This document shows, piece after piece, positions 6,393 to 9,117 of a stretch of 9,117 bases of DNA. Under the pieces are notes generated by a model. It was not told the origin of the DNA. It saw only the letters and a program-made list of their open reading frames with translations, and searched no databases. How positions within the stretch are numbered: the stretch's first letter is position 1; each line of letters opens with the position of its first letter. The stretch is from Patescibacteria group bacterium (GTDB taxonomy: Bacteria; Patescibacteriota; Patescibacteriia; S139-126). Location: assembly GCA_015485755.1 (NCBI GenBank), contig WFTD01000048.1, positions 1 to 9,117 of the forward strand. Reading direction: 5' to 3'. A program made the translations under genes and the position numbers.

Positions 6393-6420
6393 AATACCGC
6401 CCCTGCAAAGGGGCGGTATT
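6393..6420 (+). terminator. Strong intrinsic terminator with GCAA tetraloop
   Basis: AATACCGCCCCT (6393-6404) pairs perfectly with AGGGGCGGTATT (6409-6420), a GC-rich 12-bp stem closed by GCAA, a stable GNRA tetraloop. A T-rich stretch follows (6422-6434). It closes the acidic/coiled-coil unit 32 bp after its stop codon. Confidence 0.92.
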
Positions 6421-6464
6421 GATTATTTTTCTTTAGTGTTTTAATTTAAAGATACAAATAAATA

Positions 6465-6471
6465 GGGAGGG
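6465..6471 (+). promoter_or_regulatory. Strong Shine-Dalgarno for the helical 154-residue protein
   Basis: GGGAGGG lies directly before GCAA-ATG-type spacing to the start at 6475 (about 3-4 nt, rather short). It is the strongest ribosome binding site in the window and fixes the start codon. No convincing promoter is visible between the preceding terminator and this site. Confidence 0.7.
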
Positions 6472-6474
6472 CAA

Positions 6475-6939
6475 ATGAACAGTACCTTGTTAATTGTTAA
6501 CCCCTATACTACCACTTATGAAGAATTTGGAAATATATTAAGAGAGTTTGCTAGGTTTATTGATTCTGGTGATATTTATTACCAACAGCAAGCAGTTGAG
6601 GTATTGGCGCGTAAGGCCCGTGATTTTTTGGAAAACAATAAGTATTTGTCAGAAATGGATTATAGCGAAGTGGTATCCAAGGGGCTGCAGCTGCAAGACC
6701 ATCTTTATATTTTTGTTGGCGATATTTTTTGGCAAGCAATGACCAAGATTGGCGAGGAGGGAAAATTTTTTCAAGAGTTTACTGATGAGGATATAACTGC
6801 TTTTTTGGGTTGGTTGTTAAAAACTATTGATGTGACAATGGCAGCTTATTTAGCTTCGCTTGATATGGAGGCAGTTGATTTTTTGAGAGTAGTAAATGAC
6901 TTTTTGAGGGAGGCTTTGCAGCAAGTTTATTGTACCTAA
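6475..6939 (+). CDS. Small soluble all-helical protein, function unknown
   Basis: The 154-residue protein has no signal peptide or membrane helix and appears to be wholly alpha-helical, with amphipathic helices at about 14-30, 34-54, 61-90, 104-128 and 131-150. Its composition is balanced, with many aromatic residues (Phe, Tyr, Trp), suggesting a folded cytoplasmic domain. One cysteine sits at residue 153, next to the end. I recognise no family or active-site motif. It stands alone between two intrinsic terminators and has an unusually strong Shine-Dalgarno for this window, so it is probably a single, well-translated gene. Its helical bundle pattern could suit a protein-binding role, but this is not supported further. 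Confidence 0.75.
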   Translation: MNSTLLIVNPYTTTYEEFGNILREFARFIDSGDIYYQQQAVEVLARKARDFLENNKYLSEMDYSEVVSKGLQLQDHLYIFVGDIFWQAMTKIGEEGKFFQEFTDEDITAFLGWLLKTIDVTMAAYLASLDMEAVDFLRVVNDFLREALQQVYCT

Positions 6940-6968
6940 TTTTGATTCTGCTTAAATAATTTTATTAC

Positions 6969-7003
6969 AAAAACCACCACCTTAGTTAGAGGAGGTGGTT
7001 TTT
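6969..7003 (+). terminator. Intrinsic terminator after the helical protein
   Basis: AAAAACCACCACCT (6969-6982) pairs with AGGAGGTGGTTTTT (6990-7003) with a single A-A mismatch and a 7-nt loop (TAGTTAG). A run of six T residues (6999-7004) follows the GC-rich part. The stop codon is 30 bp upstream. A-run and T-run on opposite sides make it potentially bidirectional. Confidence 0.9.
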
Positions 7004-7106
7004 TCTATAATATTGACATTTACTATTTTTTGACAGGAGATTGTTTGATTTTTGCTTTTGGGTTAGCAGAAGTTATTGTTTGGATAATGTAATGCATTTT
7101 TTGGAT

Positions 7107-7135
7107 TTGCCTGTGGATAAAAAGTATGCTATATT
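7107..7135 (+). promoter_or_regulatory. Promoter of the csoR operon
   Basis: TTGCCT (7107-7112) and TATATT (7130-7135) are spaced by 17 bp, which is the optimum, predicting a transcription start near 7141-7143, inside the operator that follows. The leader would be about 54 nt long. The stretch 7004-7106 upstream holds no gene that I can support. Confidence 0.65.
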
Positions 7136-7139
7136 GTAT

Positions 7140-7158
7140 ATACCCCTAGGGGGGGTAT
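7140..7158 (+). promoter_or_regulatory. CsoR-type GC-box operator overlapping the start site
   Basis: ATACCCC at 7140-7146, a TA centre at 7147-7148 and a run of seven G (7149-7155) followed by TAT form a near-palindrome of the type TACCCC-TA-GGGG(G)TA, the known operator form of CsoR-family repressors. The G-run is longer than the C-run by three, so symmetry is imperfect. It starts five bases after the -10 and covers the predicted start site, the right place for repression, and lies 38 bp before the gene for a CsoR protein. Autorepression relieved by Cu(I) is the expected behaviour. Confidence 0.82.
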
Positions 7159-7169
7159 TGGTATAAAAA

Positions 7170-7193
7170 TTAAATTAACAGTTAAATTAACAG
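7170..7193 (+). repeat. Perfect tandem 12-bp repeat in the csoR leader
   Basis: TTAAATTAACAG occurs twice head to tail, at 7170-7181 and 7182-7193, ending two bases before the csoR ATG. It fills the place where a Shine-Dalgarno would be and contains none. The second copy may have arisen by slippage. Confidence 0.75.
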
Positions 7194-7195
7194 AC

Positions 7196-7468
7196 ATGAA
7201 AAAGTATTATCATCAGCATAAAGACCAAATTTTGCGCCGTTTGAAAATAATTGAAGGGCATTTGCGCAAAGTGCGAGAAATGGTTGAGGATGATAAATAT
7301 TGCATTGATATTATCAATCAATCATTGGCAGTGCAAAATGCCCTAAAGGAAGTTGACGCGCTTTTGCTGGAAGACCATCTTTCCTCTTGCATACCAAAAG
7401 CAATCCCAGGTATTAACAAGAAAAAACAACAAGAACTTTTAAAATTGTATAGAGCTAGCAGAAAATAA
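7196..7468 (+). CDS. csoR: Copper-sensing transcriptional repressor, CsoR family
   Basis: The 90-residue protein is of typical length for the CsoR/RcnR/FrmR (DUF156) family and all-helical. The characteristic RRLKIIEGHLRKVREMVEDDKYC (in two parts of 14-36) covers the first long helix, followed by DIINQSLAVQNALKEVDALLLEDHLSSC. The Cu(I) ligands of CsoR, Cys-His-Cys, fall at Cys36, His61 and Cys65, the numbering of the Mycobacterium tuberculosis protein, and Tyr35 matches its second-shell tyrosine. RcnR (nickel/cobalt) would need His where Cys65 is, and FrmR/CstR subtypes differ too, so copper sensing is the best call. Family members are cytoplasmic tetramers that leave the operator when Cu(I) binds. 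It heads an operon with a matching operator 38 bp before it. No Shine-Dalgarno is seen. Confidence 0.93.
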   Translation: MKKYYHQHKDQILRRLKIIEGHLRKVREMVEDDKYCIDIINQSLAVQNALKEVDALLLEDHLSSCIPKAIPGINKKKQQELLKLYRASRK

Positions 7469-7487
7469 TAATTAAATTATAAAAAAT

Positions 7488-8162
7488 ATGAAAAAGTATT
7501 TATTTATCATAATAACCCTGGCTGCTTTCATGCCGTTTTGGGTGAATGCTCATGCTGGCCATATGAGCGCTGAAAATGATATGGCAGATGAGGCAACTTC
7601 AACAGAGATGCAGTTGGAGATGGGAAGCGTTTCTATTGATGATATTTTGGCAAAAATTATGAAAGAGCAGGGAGTGACCAGCAGAGAAATGATTGATTGC
7701 CAAAGGGTAAGTGAAAATGATTTGGAAGTATTGGGAGATGCAATTATGGAAAGAATGCATCCGGGCGAGGCGCATGAGTTTGCCGATCAAATGATGGGAG
7801 GTGAAGGATCAGATAGTTTGCGGGCCATGCATATTTTGTTAGCCAAAAGATATTTAGGTTGCGCTAGCAGTGATGATTATAGAGGAGTGGCAGGTATGAT
7901 GATGGGAGACTATGATGATATGATGGGACCAGGTATGTTTTATGGCGATGACACTCAGCAAATAGGGTTTGGTTGGGGAGGAATGACTTTTGGTATGATT
8001 GCTTTTTGGGCTGTTATTATTGCTATATTTGTTTGGTTGGTAAAAAGCTTGATTGGCGGAGGAAAAAATAAGGCTTTGGCTGTTTTGGCTGAAAGATATG
8101 CCCGAGGTGAGATTAGCCAGGCTGAATATGAAAAAATGAAAAAAGAAATTGATATGAAGTAA
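7488..8162 (+). CDS. Exported Met/His-rich membrane protein with C-terminal SHOCT motif
   Basis: The 224-residue protein has a signal peptide (probable cleavage after NAHA, residue 23), giving a mature N-terminus with His25 and a Met-rich acidic stretch. A central domain (about 49-126) contains Cys71 and Cys125, HPGEAHEF (91-98), MMGGEGSDSLRAMHILLAK (102-120) and RYLGC. A Met/Asp cluster follows: MMMGDYDDMMGPGM (137-150). A membrane helix (about 167-187) leads to a short cytoplasmic SHOCT-like motif (195-222: LAERYARGEISQAEYEKMKK). Met and His clusters suit Cu(I)/Cu(II) binding, and the gene lies 19 bp after csoR, so a role as an extracytoplasmic copper-binding protein is likely but inferred. 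SHOCT itself is a short oligomerisation-type motif of unclear role. The two cysteines could form a disulfide or bind metal. Confidence 0.82.
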   Translation: MKKYLFIIITLAAFMPFWVNAHAGHMSAENDMADEATSTEMQLEMGSVSIDDILAKIMKEQGVTSREMIDCQRVSENDLEVLGDAIMERMHPGEAHEFADQMMGGEGSDSLRAMHILLAKRYLGCASSDDYRGVAGMMMGDYDDMMGPGMFYGDDTQQIGFGWGGMTFGMIAFWAVIIAIFVWLVKSLIGGGKNKALAVLAERYARGEISQAEYEKMKKEIDMK

Positions 8163-8182
8163 AACGGTAATAAAGAGATAAT

Positions 8183-9117
8183 ATGAACAGCAGTAATTCA
8201 ACCAAACAAAACAGATCCAATAGCCAGCCTTCTTTGCAAGCAGGGAAATATATTATATTAGCAGCTGCAACTTTGACTGTAGTATCGGCAGCAGCGCTTG
8301 TTTTAGCTTATTATTTGTCTATTTCTTCCCCTCAGATAAGCGCAAACAAACCGGAAGTCATACAAGCAAACAAAGGCAAAGCAGAAATTGATTTGGTCGA
8401 AATCATCCCTCCGCAGGGAGTAGAGCTGCCTATTGTTTGGGGGGATTTAGGCAGGCAATTGGTGGAAAAAGGAGTTATTGATTATGAAAAAATATCAGCT
8501 TTATATCAGCGGCGGGGAGGTTTGCCAGCAGAAGAGGAGAGGTTGCTTTTGTCTGACAATACGGGCAAAATGACAATAACACCCCAAAATGCCTCTTTTA
8601 TTTTGAACCTTGCTTGGGCTCTAGGCCTGGCTAACAAAAATCCGATTTTGACTGAGGGACCAATGATGGATGAGCGTTATGGCGGAGCTGATAAATTTGC
8701 TTCTACCGGAGGTTGGATTTTGGCAGATGGCAATGTTATGGACCATTATTCTAAATATGAGCTAGTTAAGTTGACTGAGGAGCAACAAGCTCTAGTAGAA
8801 AGGGTGGCCAAGAATATTTACCGTCCTTGTTGTGGCAATTCAACTTATTTTCCTGATTGCAATCACGGTATGGCTATGCTTGGTTTATTGCAACTTATGG
8901 CTGCTCAAGGAGTTAGTGAAAATGAAATGTACAAATACGCCTTAAGCATTAATTCTTACTGGTTCCCCTCCACTTATGCTACTATCGCTAAATTCTTTAA
9001 ACAGCAGGGTATTGAGTGGAAGGATGTAAATCCGCGGCAAGTTTTGTCGGTTGATTATTCTAGCGCTATGGGGTATAGCCAGGTAGTTAAAAAAGTTGCT
9101 CCAGTAAATGTTGACAC
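8183..9117 (+). CDS. Membrane-anchored protein with CC-x8-C-x-H cluster, cut by the right edge; function unknown
   Basis: The frame from ATG 8183 is open to the edge of the window (311 complete codons, no stop). A polar Ser/Asn N-terminus precedes one membrane helix (about residues 22-45); the rest would lie outside. A domain at about 66-165 (EIDLVEIIPPQGVELP; WGDLGRQLVEKGVIDYEKI; a helical NASFILNLAWALGLANKNPIL) is followed by MMDERYGGADKFASTGGW (161-178). Then comes YRPCCGNSTYFPDCNHGMAM (213-232), with Cys216, Cys217, Cys226 and His228, and a helical part ending at the edge. The compact Cys/His group, with many glycines and aromatics, looks like a metal-binding or redox site. No known family can be named with confidence. 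It lies 20 bp after the SHOCT gene, weakly preceded by AAAGAGA, and belongs to the CsoR operon. Confidence 0.82.
   Translation, partial: MNSSNSTKQNRSNSQPSLQAGKYIILAAATLTVVSAAALVLAYYLSISSPQISANKPEVIQANKGKAEIDLVEIIPPQGVELPIVWGDLGRQLVEKGVIDYEKISALYQRRGGLPAEEERLLLSDNTGKMTITPQNASFILNLAWALGLANKNPILTEGPMMDERYGGADKFASTGGWILADGNVMDHYSKYELVKLTEEQQALVERVAKNIYRPCCGNSTYFPDCNHGMAMLGLLQLMAAQGVSENEMYKYALSINSYWFPSTYATIAKFFKQQGIEWKDVNPRQVLSVDYSSAMGYSQVVKKVAPVNVD

Noticed and set aside
7013..7035. Two TTGACA hexamers (7013-7018 and 7030-7035) as promoters
   Set aside because: Neither has an acceptable -10 hexamer at 16-18 bp, and no gene start follows before the better csoR promoter.
7196..7468. RcnR/FrmR (nickel or formaldehyde) or CstR subtype for the DUF156 repressor
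   Set aside because: The Cys36-His61-Cys65 triad is the copper type; RcnR has a His at the third site, and CstR/FrmR lack the full C-H-C set.
97..8162. Alternative genetic code (UGA read as glycine or tryptophan)
   Set aside because: All eleven complete genes end in TAA or TAG and none in TGA, which drew attention, but no gene needs an in-frame TGA to be complete and tryptophans are encoded by TGG. AT-rich stop preference explains it.
7854..8201. 115-codon open frame on the - strand
   Set aside because: It is fully antisense to the Met-rich SHOCT gene; its His/Ser/Asn-rich product mirrors the Asp/Met codons of that gene, and no promoter or ribosome binding site supports it.
1..9117. CRISPR array, tRNA, rRNA or insertion sequence
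   Set aside because: No regularly spaced repeats, cloverleaf-type sequence, rRNA-like stretch or transposase frame was seen by reading; only short local repeats are present.

Overview
This AT-rich window carries twelve protein-coding genes, all on the + strand; the last one runs off the right edge. The content suggests a candidate-phyla-radiation (Patescibacteria/Parcubacteria-like) bacterium. That placement is inference. It rests on the many short envelope proteins without a nameable family, the near absence of Shine-Dalgarno sequences, a DUF5667-type protein translationally coupled to a sigma factor, and the short, tightly packed transcription units. No marker gene, rRNA, tRNA, mobile element or CRISPR array is present.

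Layout: (1) 97-498 is a small two-helix membrane protein with its own hairpin terminator. (2) 586-2887 is an apparent extracytoplasmic thiol-redox unit: a tandem DUF1573 protein with one Cys-Gly-Cys per domain, then an overlapping fusion of a CGGC thioredoxin-fold (DUF411-like) domain to a CcdA/DsbD-type membrane electron carrier, then a 61-residue protein with a CPMC motif. (3) 2943-4827 is an ECF-like sigma factor overlapping by 8 bp a membrane protein with a DUF5667-like segment and two copies of a charged repeat, probably a sigma/anti-sigma pair. It ends at a perfect 17-bp inverted repeat. (4) 5039-6360 encodes a membrane-anchored acidic DL-repeat protein and a secreted helical coiled-coil protein, closed by a 12-bp GCAA-tetraloop terminator. 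(5) 6475-6939 is a soluble helical protein of unknown function between two terminators, with one of the two good ribosome binding sites in the window. (6) 7107 to the right edge is a copper-type operon: promoter, GC-box operator over the start site, CsoR with the Cys-His-Cys copper triad, a Met/His-rich SHOCT membrane protein, and a membrane-anchored protein with a conserved-looking Cys/His cluster.

Taken together, the window deals with the outside face of the cell membrane: thiol reduction, an envelope-stress-type sigma pair, anchored structural proteins, and a copper-responsive operon whose two exported proteins contain cysteines that the redox unit could keep reduced. That last link is a hypothesis. 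The best leads are the CsoR operon, whose two effector proteins are not the usual CopA/CopZ, and the DUF411-like/CcdA fusion beside the CGC-bearing DUF1573 protein.
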